Shown one piece after another: positions 53,246 to 63,424 of a stretch of 64,000 nt of DNA (the stretch's first letter is position 1; every line of letters starts with the position of its first letter). Below the pieces are notes generated by a model that saw only the letters and a program-made list of their open reading frames with translations, was not told the origin of the DNA and did not search any database. This DNA comes from Progne subis subis (taxonomy: Eukaryota > Chordata > Aves > Passeriformes > Hirundinidae): NCBI GenBank assembly GCA_022316685.1, contig JAKJHU010000858.1:1-64000 (forward strand), in the 5' to 3' direction. The position numbers and the translations under genes are program-made.

Positions 53246-53929
53246 GTTTTCTTAGGGGAGAACAGTAACAATGAAAACCTTACCAATGGCACAGCTCCCC
53301 AGTCCACAAGGAAAAGAAAGAACAAGTTGTCAGGTTTATTAAATATTTGTCCTGCTTTGCTGCAAGACTCCTGCTGTGTGCACAGTGTGGAAAGCCAAGG
53401 GAAGCTGCTGTTGGTGGCACATCCTGTGCCAGAAGCTCCACCCGGTTCTGCAGAAAAGCTTCTTGGAAAGAGCAAACGGGATTGTGGAGCACATTCTAGG
53501 GAAACTGAAAGAACTTTTAAGAAATGAAATGAAAATAGAAAGAAACATTCCAAGATGTTTTTCTGTATTTATTTCTATGCTCCCCTTTTCCATCTTGCAC
53601 TACTTCTCCATCCCATCAATTCCAAATGGATCTCACCTCGAAGATCCATGAGTTGGCAAATTTCAGACACTGTAAAATACCATGAATTACATGCAGTTTG
53701 CCTTCCCCTGTTTTTCTTGGAAAGCAATGCTGGAGACACAGGTGCAGTGCTTGTGTCAGGTACAAATTCTGCATTCAGGGAATGTGCTGTGACAGTGTCT
53801 GACCCTCAGCAGGGACAATGCACAGCAGCAGCCAAGGGGATTCCTGTGCCACCGTGCAGGAGTCAAGACTCTGGGTCTTGGCTCAACACTGCAAAGTTCC
53901 CATGTCTGGACAGGCTCAGGGGCTGCCCC
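53246..53929. other. Unassigned stretch upstream of the kinase gene
   Basis: Short open frames only; none has a motif. Composition shifts to CpG-rich near 53,930. Confidence 0.5.
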
Positions 53930-54680
53930 CGGGGAGCGCGGGGCTCAGCGCGGGCCTGAGCGGGCAACGGACAAACGGACACGGGGAAAAACGGCCCCAG
54001 GGCTTCAGTTGCAGCAGCGGCAGCAGCAGCAGCGGCAGCAGCAGTGGCAGAAGCATCGGCATAAGCCAAAGAAGTGGTTTTATCGACTCCCTCCCGCTTC
54101 TTCTCTCCCTCTCCCTCAGTCCCGCACACTCTCCCGCAGTCCCGCACCCTCTCCCGGTCTCCCTTTCCCGGTGTCCCCCTCCTCTCCCAGTCTCCCTCTC
54201 CCCTTCTGGGCCGGGCCATGCCCCCAGCCCGCCCCCCGTCCCGGACGGGGCTGCCCCGTCCCCGCCCCCGGGCGTCCCGCCGCGGTCTCCCCTCCGCCCG
54301 GCTCTGGTCGTACTGGCGGTGGCGATGCTGGGCGGGCATCAGTGCCTGGAGCCAAGGGGGCATCGCTGCCCTTTGGCTGCGCCTGAGCCATGCTCGGCCC
54401 CGGCCCCGGCCCGGCCCCGGCCCCGGCCCCGGCCCCGGCCCCGGCTCCTCCCGGGCTCCCGCAGAGGACACACGCGGTGCAGCCGCTCCCGCTGCCTCCG
54501 CTGCGGCTTCCCCGGCCCGAGCTCCGCTGCTCGGCAGCGCGGCCGCCGGCCCCGAGCCGCCGCTGTCCCGTCCCCAGGAGCGAACGCCTGGGGATGCCCG
54601 GCCCGGGGCAGTTGAGGGGCGCTCGGGGGCCGTTCCTGGCCCCGGGCCGAGCGCTGACAGCCGCGTCTCGCCGGCAGGGA
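53930..54680 (+). promoter_or_regulatory. CpG-rich promoter region and 5' part of the PIM-like gene
   Basis: CpG density rises sharply. It includes a CAG/CGG-type run (54,008-54,050), CTCTCCCGCAGTCCCGCACC repeats and a CCGGCCCCGG hexanucleotide run (54,392-54,447). No TATA box is evident, as expected for a CpG-island promoter. It is unclear where transcription begins. Confidence 0.6.
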
Positions 54681-56689
54681 AGGCGCAGCACGGCCTCAAG
54701 GAGCAGTACCGAGTGGGGTCGCTCCTGGGGCGCGGCGGCTTCGGCAGCGTCTTCGCGGCGACGCGGCTCTCGGACGGCGCCCCGGTGAGCGGCGGGGCCG
54801 GCGGCGGGCGCAGGAGATGGAGCATGGGGCTGGGCAGGGCGTGTGCTGAGCTCATCCCGCTGCTCCCCTTGGTTTGCAGGTGGCCATCAAAAGGGTGCCA
54901 CGGAACCGCGTCCGGCACTGGGACCAGCTGGTGAGTGAGCGGGGCCAGCGGGAGAAGCCGGGGCGTGCTGGGCGGGGATGAGCCGAGGCCCGGCAGGATG
55001 GAAGCCCCAAGGATGCCTGGAGGGAGAGCGGGCGTGAGGCCAGCGCAGGGTGCAGAGCATCCCGGGCAGGGTGAGGGCTTCCCCAGCCCTGGCACGGCAT
55101 CAGCCCCACTGACGGCATCGTGCTCCTCCCGCAGCCCAACGGCACCAGCGCACCACTGGAGATTGTGCTGCTGCACAAGGTCTCCGCTGGCTTCCCTGGT
55201 GTTGCCCAGCTGCTGGAGTGGCTTGAGCTCCCCAACGACATCATCATGGTGCTGGAGCGCCCAGAAAGATGTCAGGACCTCCGGCATTTCATTCGGGCAC
55301 GGGGGTTCCTGTCCGAGGAGGTGGCGCAGGAGCTGTTCCATCAGGTGCTGGAGGCCGTGCAGCACTGCACCAGCTGCGGGGTCCTGCACAGAGACGTCAA
55401 ACCGGAGAACATCCTGGTTGACCTGGCCACCAGGCAGGCCAAATTGATCGACTTCGGCTGTGGCACCTACCTGCAAGACACGGCCTACACTCACTTTGCA
55501 GGTGAGCCCACAAAGGGGTGTGCTCCCAGTTCTGGACATCTCCTGGCCCAACATCTCATGACCCAGCCTGGGTGTGGCAGCAGGGATTCTCCCTTTTGCT
55601 GCCAGTCATGGAATTGAGTCTTCAGCCAAGTTGCTTTTGAGCAGGGGCAGGTGAGGGTCAGCTTCCAGCCGTGCTGGCAGCCTTTTCCGCCACTCTGGCC
55701 AGGACTGGGGCTGGGGCTGGGGCAGCCAGCCTGACAGAAACACCCGTGTGTGGGGGTGGCAGAGAGGGGTGGAGCCAGCACCTGTGCTCCAGCCAGTTTG
55801 GTGTGCAGATGAGAAAGGGCTTGGACTGCTCCAGTTGCCTGGTTTGCCTTGGCTTCAGAATGTTTTTGGGGCAATGCAGGCAGGGAGGATGAAGGCCTGG
55901 TTTTTCCCCAGCACTGAATGGGATTTTCCTTGTCATGGTTGGGCATTGCCAGAACTTACAGTGCCCTCTTCCAACACCAGTGGCTTCTTTTCCAACCCCA
56001 AGGTTGTCTACAAGTCCCAGGTTCTGGTGAGAGGGCAGCAGGTCACACCACGTGCCAATGGGGCAGCCTCCACATGCCCAGGGATGCTGGGGCGAGGCTC
56101 TGGGAGCGGCAGCATCCCCCTGATGAGCTCCATCTGTATTCCATAGGAACACCGTCATACAGTCCCCCGGAATGGACCCACTTTGGCTGGTACTACGGCA
56201 AGCCAGCTACCATCTGGTCCCTGGGCATCCTGCTGCACCAGATGGTCTGCGGGGAGCACCCTTTCAGGAGGGGCCAGAACATCAGCTGGGACCATCAGCT
56301 CTCGCTGCCACAACGGCTCTCTCAAGGTGGATCCTCATCTCTGGGCACGGGGGCAATACCAGTGCTGGGAGACAGCAGCGGGCTCATGAGCATCCTGCTC
56401 TGGCAGCTGCTGAGGAGGTGGCACATGTCCTGCTCTCCTGCTCTCCTCCAAAACAGGGAATTGATGGGGAAGTTTAGGCCCAGCTCTGAGCACATCCAGC
56501 ATGGCCTGGGCATGGGAATAGTGGGGCAAAGCAGACAGGAGCCTTCTCTAAATGACCGGCGGTTTCTGGTTTCTCTCCCCAGAGTGCCAAGATCTGATCA
56601 GGAGATGTTTAACCATTCTAGACGTGGACAGGCCCTCATTAGAAGACCTCTTCCATGATCCTTGGATGCAGGATATTCATCAGCTGTAG
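54218..56689 (+). CDS. PIM-like serine/threonine kinase, intact multi-exon gene
   Basis: Constitutively active-type Ser/Thr kinase related to PIM1-3 (cytoplasm/nucleus in known members). Exons: up to 54,784; 54,880-54,930; 55,135-55,501; 56,147-56,326; 56,583-56,689 (TAG). All introns have GT-AG ends and phases agree; from 54,678 the joined frame gives about 269 residues, the full kinase core. Motifs: GRGGFGSVF loop, VAIK with the catalytic Lys at 54,889, HRDVKPEN (HRD at 55,387), DFG at 55,450, [23 protein letters not shown] and [16 protein letters not shown]. The start is unresolved: the frame is open from ATG 54,218 through an Arg/Pro/Gly-rich stretch, but AG at 54,676-54,677 is a possible acceptor, at the same place as the PIM1 exon 1-2 joint. 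PIM-like genes are known to be expanded in songbirds. Confidence 0.88.
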
Positions 56690-56960
56690 AAGAAGGGAGA
56701 GAGCCACAGGCAACCTTTGATGCAGGGCCCTGGTAAGTAACAGCTGCACACATGCCTTGCCAATCAGAAGCAAAGAAAGCCAGACTTTTATCTGCTGCCT
56801 GTGTCACTGCACAGGGGTCCTCAGATGGGAGCACGCAGCCCTTGTGCTGGAGCTGAGCGTGTCTGCCCAGCACTGGTGGCTGCCATCCCAGCTGGTTTGG
56901 CTTGTCCTGGTTCACTGACAGCTGGGGCCCTGGGCAGAGCACTGAGAGCCTGGTCTCACC
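56690..56960 (+). other. 3' flank of the PIM-like gene
   Basis: No exon or polyadenylation signal (AATAAA) found before the pseudogene begins. It probably includes the 3' UTR of the kinase gene; ATTAAA near 58,305 is far downstream. Confidence 0.4.
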
Positions 56961-58240
56961 CCCAGGGAAGGAGAAGGAGCCCCTGGAGGAGCTGTACCAG
57001 GTGGGGCTGCTGCTGCTGGAGACAGCGAGGATGACATCAAGGATGACGACCTCCTCCTCGACCTGGCCAGCACAAAGCTGGAGATGAGGGACTCTGATTC
57101 TGGAACCTTCTTCAATGCCAGGATCCACAGTGAATTTGCAGATGAGTCCACACACAGGGGGATGCTCCCAGATTTGGGCATTGCACAGCCTGGCCAGGAA
57201 CCTAAGGTTCCCCGTTTGCTGGGGCTGATGCAACTGATTCTTCAGTGGGCTGCCAGGCTGCTTTGTGTCAGGGCTGGGGCCATGGGCTGGGGTGGTTACA
57301 AAATGGGAGTCGGCTCCTGGCCCTGCCAACAGCCCCCATCACCCACCGTAACCTGGGCTGGGGCTGGGGCAGCCAGCCCGACACAAACAAACCCCCATGG
57401 CAGGAGCAGAGGTGGGACTCCAGCACCTGTGCCCCTGTGCTTTGCTTTGCAGGCAAGGAAGGGCTTGGGCTGCTCCACTCCCCTTGTTTGCTTTGGGATC
57501 ACCATCACTTTTGGGGGGCAGAGCAGGGGGAAAGGAGAAAGCATGGGCTTCCCTCACCCATGGGTGGGTTTTTCCCTAGCATGCAGGGGTTGGGCCTTCC
57601 TCAACCTGTGACTGACATAAAATCTTTTATCTTTTCACTTGTTTCCCCTTTTTGTCTGTAATCTATTTTCCTTAATTTGTTGTTTGTTTTCTAAAGGAAG
57701 CCTTCCAGGCAGTGTCCAGTCTGGATGGGGAAGTGCTTGGGACCAGCTGTGGCATGGATGGGCCATGCCCGTGGAGAAGGCTGAGGACATCCTTTGGGAG
57801 CAGCTTTTCTTCCAGCGGCGGATGGTGTGAGGTGGGTCCCCATCTTCTTGGCATGGGTGGGATAAAAGCTTTTGGGAGATGGCAGCGAGCACAGGAGCAT
57901 CCTGCTCTGGGCAGCTGCTGAGGAGGTGGATGTGCCGTGGCTGGCTGCAGGCTGGGCACATGTCCTGCCCTCCTGCTCTGCTGCCAAAGGCAGCAATGAT
58001 GGGCAGCTTTGGGCACCGCTCTGAGCACGGCCAGCATGGCCTGGGCACCGCGGGCGGCTGGGACAAGGGCACAGGAGCCTTCAGCTGACGGGCGGTTTCT
58101 GCTTTCTCTCCTTGCAGCCAGGCTCTGCGGATGCTGAGGCTGCTCTGGGCTCTGCCAGGGCTCTGCTGGAGCTCAGCACCGGGCCGGAATCAGCCAAAGA
58201 AGAAATGGTGTGACCTGCAGCAGAGACTAGCTTGAGCATT
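56961..58240 (+). pseudogene. Decayed PIM1-type kinase pseudogene
   Basis: Pieces appear in kinase order. First, GKEKEPLEELYQVGLLLLE at about 56,964-57,022, close to the human PIM1 glycine-loop exon start. Joined directly to it is DDIKDDDLLLDLASTKLEMR (57,026-57,140), matching the catalytic-loop-to-DFG region, but the HRD is lost and DFG has become a DSD-like sequence. Its splice donor GTGAG has become ATGAG. Next, AEDILWEQLFFQRRMV at 57,779-57,827, then a stop, corresponds to the segment before the last exon; finally a short AG-bounded piece from 58,120. Intron remnants match those of the intact gene (for example 55,690-55,840 and 57,357-57,480). It therefore arose by tandem duplication, but resembles canonical PIM1 more than its neighbour does. 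About 80 codons of the N-lobe are gone. Confidence 0.8.
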
Positions 58241-59085
58241 TTGGCAGTGCTGCTCAAGTTTGGAGACTGTACATCTCCAAGGGAAAACATGGCATCCCCC
58301 CTAAATTAAACCCTTTCAATACCTTTTGAAACAAAACCAATCTAGGGTGACCCTAAATGACATTTTTCAGCTTGCTCAAGCTGTAGCTCAGCCCTTCACT
58401 GAACAGTTCTCTCCTCCAGCTGCCTTTTACTTCGCAACTGCTCCCTCCTTTCCCCCAGTGAGTTCCCAGCCCATCACAGTCTCCATCACACTGTTGCCTT
58501 CCTTGATGCCCTTCACCATGAGGGAGACCGAGTCCCAGGCTTAGGGACTCATCCTGTCCCTGGCTGAAGAACAGCAATGTCTCAGAGGTACAGAGGCATT
58601 TTAGTGTCATTCAGAGCTGCTCTCCAGCCCCCAGCTCTCCTCACTGCTGAGTTCCCTCTCCCTTTTCCTCATCCTTCCAGCAGGATGAGCTCTGTGAATC
58701 CCCCTGAGCCTCCCCACTCTTCCCAGCTCACCCACCCAGCTCAGTTAGACTAAAGCTGGAGCTTCTTTGTCTCCTCTGGTACACACCAGTGCAGTCCCCT
58801 CTGCGCAGAGCCCCAGCCCCAGAGCCCAGCACACAGCAGTGCAGTCCGGGCTGGAGCAGCTGCCCTGCGCCCCTGGCTTGGCTGTTTGTGGCACCTAAAT
58901 GCTCCCTGTTTCCAGCTCTGCCTGCAGGATGGCCCCAGGGCAGAGCCCAGCCGGGCTCCCACTGCATCCCCTGGAGCCTGGGGCAGACAGTGGTGCCAGA
59001 GCTGAGCTTCATGGGGAGCACCCAGAGCTGTGGCTTGCAGTCAGTGTTGGCAAGGGTTGTGTTCTCATGTCGTGCAGCTTGTGGG
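58241..59085. other. Non-coding stretch
   Basis: Mixed composition, with open frames lacking motifs. AAATTAAACCC near 58,305 could serve as a weak polyadenylation signal for the kinase locus. Nothing else seen. Confidence 0.45.
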
Positions 59086-59087
59086 GA

Positions 59088-59300
59088 AAGGGTCTGTGTG
59101 TGCCAGGAGCTCTTGCATGTCTCTGTATCCATGGACAGAAGGGTCTGTGTGTGCCAGGGGCTCTTGCATGTCTCTGTATCCATGGATAGAAGGGTCTCTG
59201 TGTGCCAGGGGCTCTTGCATGTCTCTGTATCCATGGATAGAAGGGTCTGTGTGTGTGCCAGTGGCTCTTGGATGTCTCTGAATCCATGGATAGAAGGGTT
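59088..59300 (+). repeat. 51-bp minisatellite
   Basis: Four units of 51-53 bases built on TGCCAGGGGCTCTTGCATGT and CTCTGTATCCATGGATAGAA. A unit of 17 codons keeps both strands open, giving a false repetitive protein. AATAAA at 59,347 lies just after. Confidence 0.9.
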
Positions 59301-59836
59301 TGTCTGTGTAAGGTTTTCCACAATGTCCTTGTCCTCATGGGTATGGAATAAACACTGAGAGTGAAAGTTTCAGTCACGTTGCTTGCACACTCCTTCCTTT
59401 CTGTACAAGACACATCAGTGCACACCCCCACCTATAGATATATTAAAAGGATAAGAATAGATAGAGATTTCCCACAGAGCTCTAACTTTGGCATAACTCA
59501 CTTGTAAGCTGGTGGCCAGGGGATTTTTTTTCCCAGCTCAGTGTGAATAGGTGTCCAAGAGCTGAAGGGAGCAGCTTTCAGAAGCAGTTTCAGGATTTCT
59601 AGGCAGGAAATGGAGCTGACAACCATCCGTGTAACTTGCCATATTCATCAGGATGAGCTGCTGGTTCTTTAGGAATATGACACAATGGAGACACAAGCCT
59701 TGGGAAAATCCCAGCTCTCAGTGGATTTATGCTATGGGCTGTGCAGCAGAAAGACTTTGTGTCTGCTCTGGGAGACACAAGATCCAAGGAGCTGGGGTGG
59801 CAGAAGGTGACCTGGGCTGGTGGCAGGTTAAGTCCT
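59301..59836. other. Unassigned spacer before ERV copy 2
   Basis: One AATAAA at 59,347-59,352. No exon or repeat boundary recognised. Confidence 0.45.
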
Positions 59837-60502
59837 TGTGGTGGTTTCAGGCAGATTTTGGGAGAAATCCTCCCAAGGGGCCCCCCTCTCCCCTCCCCCA
59901 ACCGGTTTCGGGAAAAACTTCCTCAGAGAGAAGTGGAAAAAACCTGTTTATTACACAGGCAAAGCACTCCCAGCACAATACCCGATGACAAGAGCTTCGT
60001 GCCGCTTACGGAGGGATAACAAACTTAAAGAAAGTCTCTCCTCTTGAAGATTGTCAGTGTGCTCCACCACTCTCTCTCCGCTGACGTTGGAAAAAAAAAG
60101 TGCAGGGCTGGTCTTGGTGGTTTCGGTGGGGTGGGTCCCCTGTGGAGGCCCCCCGGTGCTTCCCCAGGTCCTCAGTCCGGAGAGGTTGGAACAGTTCCGA
60201 GGAGAGGGCAAAAAAAAAAAAAAAAAAAAAAGAAAAAAGGAAAGAAAAAAAAAGAAAAAAAAAGAAGAAAGCGAAAAAAGCAAAAAAGCTTCAGCTATTC
60301 TACAGCATCTAACACTATGCTAGCACTAAACTAAACTAACTGCCCGAGAAAAACAACAGAGCTTCTTCAGTCTCGCCGAGTTCCAGCTCCCCCGCTTCAA
60401 GGTCACTTGGATGAGCAGAGTTTTCCTGGGGAAAAACAAACCGCGCTTGCCCTCCCCCCTGCACCCAACAGACGATTGGGGATACACAGTCACCCCAGGA
60501 CA
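59837..60502 (-). repeat. 3' LTR of ERV copy 2
   Basis: Forward termini TGTGGTGGTTTC and CACCCCAGGACA, the exact reverse of the LTR ends of copy 1. Pyrimidine tract on the minus strand (forward purine tract about 60,210-60,290). AATAAA on the minus strand near 59,950. It is closest to the 5' LTR of copy 1 in the region upstream of the tract. Confidence 0.92.
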
Positions 60503-60839
60503 TCTTCCATCCCTTATCCCCATATCGTTGACTTACAGACAGAACCAATGTATATTCCACATAAAACTTCCATCTATTCTCCCCATAAAAAAAAAAACAA
60601 TACAAGCAATACCTGTCATGCTCCTGTCATGTTCCACACTGAGGCACTGAATCCAGGCCCCAGGCTGCAGGGCAGCAGGATTCCTCTCTCACTTACTCAT
60701 ACCTTCAACACTTGCTCATACCTTCAACACTTAACACATACCCTCTCACTTACACATTTCCTTCTATTTCATTCTGCATGGTTTAATGTACAGACAATGG
60801 CAATAGCATTCAGCAAACAGTGATGTTTACAAATTATTC
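60503..60839 (-). other. Polypurine tract and 3' tail of ERV copy 2
   Basis: Minus-strand GGATAAGGGATGGAAGA lies directly before the LTR. The tail, with its GTTGAAGGTATGAG repeats, matches 6,998-7,331 of copy 1. Confidence 0.8.
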
Positions 60840-61234
60840 TCACCCAACAATCAGATCTCCCTGAGGTACACATCGAGTTGTTCCATCTTTCTGCATTATC
60901 CACCATGTGCAACCTGGTCCCTGAGCAAAGACAACCCCACGAATGGGTTTGTCTGTACTTGAGGGAGACCTGATCCACACTGTCTTCCCTAACAGACCTC
61001 TGACATGCACCACTGGGACTTTATCTCCATCTGTTGTATGCAGAGGCTCAGCCTGGGCGGGTCCTGCTCGGTTGGTGGAGCCTCGGGTGTTGACCAACCA
61101 GGTGGCCTTTGCTAAGTGCTGCTCCCAATTCTTGAACGCTCCCCCCCCCCCAATGCTTTCAATTGGGTTTTTAACAATGCATTGTGCCTCTCCACTTTGC
61201 CTGCAGCAGGTGCATGGTAGGGAATATGGTACAC
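60840..61234 (-). pseudogene. pol: Integrase C-terminal part, ERV copy 2 (out of frame)
   Basis: Ends at the complement of 60,840 and encodes VNTRGSTNRAGPAQAEPLHT and the C-terminal beta-rich domain. It is separated from the main pol frame by the TAG at 61,235-61,237 and by a length change in a G run (forward 11 C at 61,141-61,151; copy 1 has nine G). The region with the catalytic glutamate therefore cannot be read as part of the main frame. Confidence 0.88.
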
Positions 61235-63424
61235 CTACTCAATGCCATGTTCTCTAGCCCAGGTGTTAATAAGGCTGTTCTTGAAATGAGTCCCGTTGTC
61301 TGACTCAATCCTCTCAGGGGTACCATGTCTCCACAGAACTTGCTTCTCTAGGCCCAGGATGGTGTTCCGGGCAGTAGCGTGAGGCACAGGGTAGGTCTCC
61401 AACCATCCAGTGGTGGCTTCCACCATGGTCAGCACGTAGCGCTTGCCTTGGCGGGTTTGGGGAAGGGTGATGTAGTCAATCTGCCAGGCTTCCCCATACT
61501 TATACTTGGACCATCGCCCGCCATACCATAGGGGCTTCACCCGCTTGGCCTGTTTGATGGCAGCACACGTCTCACAGTCATGGATAACCTGAGAAATACT
61601 GTCCATGGTTAGATCCACCCCTCGGTCTCGTGCCCACTTATAGGTGGCATCTCTGCCCTGGTGACCTGAGGCATCATGGGCCCATCGAGCTAGGAACAAC
61701 TCTCCCTTGTGTTCCCAATCTAAGTCTATCTTTGACACTTCTATTTTTGCTGCCCGATCTACCTGCTCGTTGTTTCGATGCTCTTCATTAGCTCTACTCT
61801 TGGGGATGTGGGCATCTACGTGGCGGACTTTCACAGGTAGTCTCCCTACCCTGGTAGCAATGTCTTTCCACTCCTCAGCAGCCCAAATTGGTTTCCCCCC
61901 ACGCTGCCAATTAGCCTCTTTCCACCTCTTCAGCCATCCCCACAGAGCATTGGCTACCATCCACGAATCAGTATAGAGGTAGAGCCTCGGCCACCCCTCT
62001 CTTTCAGCAATATCCAAGGCCAATTGAACAGCCTTGAGTTCTGCAAGTTGACTTGATCCACCCTCTCCTTCAGTGGCCTCAGCAACTTGTCGTGTGGGAC
62101 TCCACACGGCTGCTTTCCACTTCCGGTTCATCCCTACAATACGACAGGAACCGTCAGTGAAAAGGGCATAATGCCTCTCCTCTGCTGGCAATTGGTTGTA
62201 TGGTGGAGCGTCTTCAGCCCGTGTCACTTGCTCTTGTTCTTCATCTGTGAGGCCAAAATTTTCACCCTCAGGCCAATTGGTAATTATTTCCAAAATCCCA
62301 GGGCGATTCAGTTTACCCATACGGGCACGCTGCGTAATAAGAGCAATCCACTTGCTCCATGTGGCATCAGTGGCGTGATGGGTGGAGGGGACCTCCCCTT
62401 TGAACATCCACCCCAGCACAGGCAGTCGGGGTGCCAGGAGGAGTTGCGCCTCTGTACCAATCACCTCCGAGGCGGCTTGAACTCCTTCATAGGCAGCTAA
62501 GATTTCCTTCTCAGTTGGGGTGTAATTGGCTTCAGACCCTCTGTAGCTTCGACTCCAAAATCCTAGTGGTCGGCCTCGAGTCTCACCAGGCACCTTCTGC
62601 CAAAGGCTCCAGGACAGGCCATTGTTCCCGGCTGCTGAGTAGAGCACATTCTTCACATCTGGTCCTGTCCTCACTGGGCCAAGGGCCACTGCATGAGCGA
62701 TCTCCTCCTTGATCTGGGCAAAGGCTTGTTGCTGCTCAGGGCCCCAGTGGAAATCATTCTTTTTTCGGGTGACCAGGTAAAGAGGGCTCACGATTTGACT
62801 ATACTCGGGAATATGCATCCTCCAGAAACCTATAGCACCTAGGAAAGCTTGTGTTTCCTTCTTGCTGGTCGGTGGAGACATTGCGGTGATCTTATTGATA
62901 ACCTCAGTGGGAATCTGCTGCTGTCCATCTTGCCACTTTACTCCCAGGAACTGGATCTCTCGGGCAGGTCCCTTGACCTTGCTCTGCTTGATGGCAAAAC
63001 CAGCTTTCAGGAGAATTTGGATGATCTTCTCTCCTTTCTCAAACACTTCCATTGCCGTGTTCCCCCACACAATGATGTCATCGATATACTGTAGGTGCTC
63101 CGGAGCCTCACCCTTTTCCAGTGCAGCTTGGATCAGTCCATGGCAGATGGTAGGACTGTGCTTCCACCCCTGGGGCAGTCGGTTCCAGGTGTACTGCACG
63201 CCCCTCCATGTGAAGGCAAACTGAGGCCTGCATTCTGCTGCCAAAGGAATGGAGAAAAATGCATTGGCAATATCAACTGTGGCATACCATTTTGCTGCCT
63301 TGGACTCCAGCTCATACTGGAGCTCCAACATGTCTGGCACAGCAGCACTCAGTGGTGGTGTCACCTCATTCAATGCACGGTAGTCCACAGTCAATCTCCA
63401 TTCTCCTTCAGATTTGCGCACAGG
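61235..63424 (-). CDS. pol: RT-RNase H-integrase of ERV copy 2, long open frame
   Basis: About 729 codons in one frame. RT: WRLTVDYRALNEV, DIANAFFSIPL, YIDDIIVWG (YIDD codons at 63,077-63,088). RNase H: ALFTDGSCR, ELKAVQLALD, LYLYTDSWMVANAL, and a HIPKSRANEEHRNNEQVDRA end carrying the last acidic site. Integrase: zinc site (HDASGHQ... HDCETC), core with WQIDYITL and IESDNGTHFKN, ending at TAG 61,235-61,237 before the catalytic Glu. There is no in-frame start of its own: it continues the protease frame across a single TAG at 63,425-63,427. This is the best preserved pol in the window, but it lacks a working integrase. Confidence 0.92.
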   Translation of the reverse strand, partial: PVRKSEGEWRLTVDYRALNEVTPPLSAAVPDMLELQYELESKAAKWYATVDIANAFFSIPLAAECRPQFAFTWRGVQYTWNRLPQGWKHSPTICHGLIQAALEKGEAPEHLQYIDDIIVWGNTAMEVFEKGEKIIQILLKAGFAIKQSKVKGPAREIQFLGVKWQDGQQQIPTEVINKITAMSPPTSKKETQAFLGAIGFWRMHIPEYSQIVSPLYLVTRKKNDFHWGPEQQQAFAQIKEEIAHAVALGPVRTGPDVKNVLYSAAGNNGLSWSLWQKVPGETRGRPLGFWSRSYRGSEANYTPTEKEILAAYEGVQAASEVIGTEAQLLLAPRLPVLGWMFKGEVPSTHHATDATWSKWIALITQRARMGKLNRPGILEIITNWPEGENFGLTDEEQEQVTRAEDAPPYNQLPAEERHYALFTDGSCRIVGMNRKWKAAVWSPTRQVAEATEGEGGSSQLAELKAVQLALDIAEREGWPRLYLYTDSWMVANALWGWLKRWKEANWQRGGKPIWAAEEWKDIATRVGRLPVKVRHVDAHIPKSRANEEHRNNEQVDRAAKIEVSKIDLDWEHKGELFLARWAHDASGHQGRDATYKWARDRGVDLTMDSISQVIHDCETCAAIKQAKRVKPLWYGGRWSKYKYGEAWQIDYITLPQTRQGKRYVLTMVEATTGWLETYPVPHATARNTILGLEKQVLWRHGTPERIESDNGTHFKNSLINTWAREHGIE

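Noticed and set aside
53863..55554. Very long minus-strand open frame (563 codons) opposite the kinase gene
   Set aside because: It is the antisense of the CpG-rich first part and exons of the PIM-like gene. It has no protein motif; openness follows from GC composition.
58728..59321. 197-codon frame with repeated MDTETCKSPWHTQ
   Set aside because: Generated by the 51-bp minisatellite; no start context, splice sites or conservation evidence.
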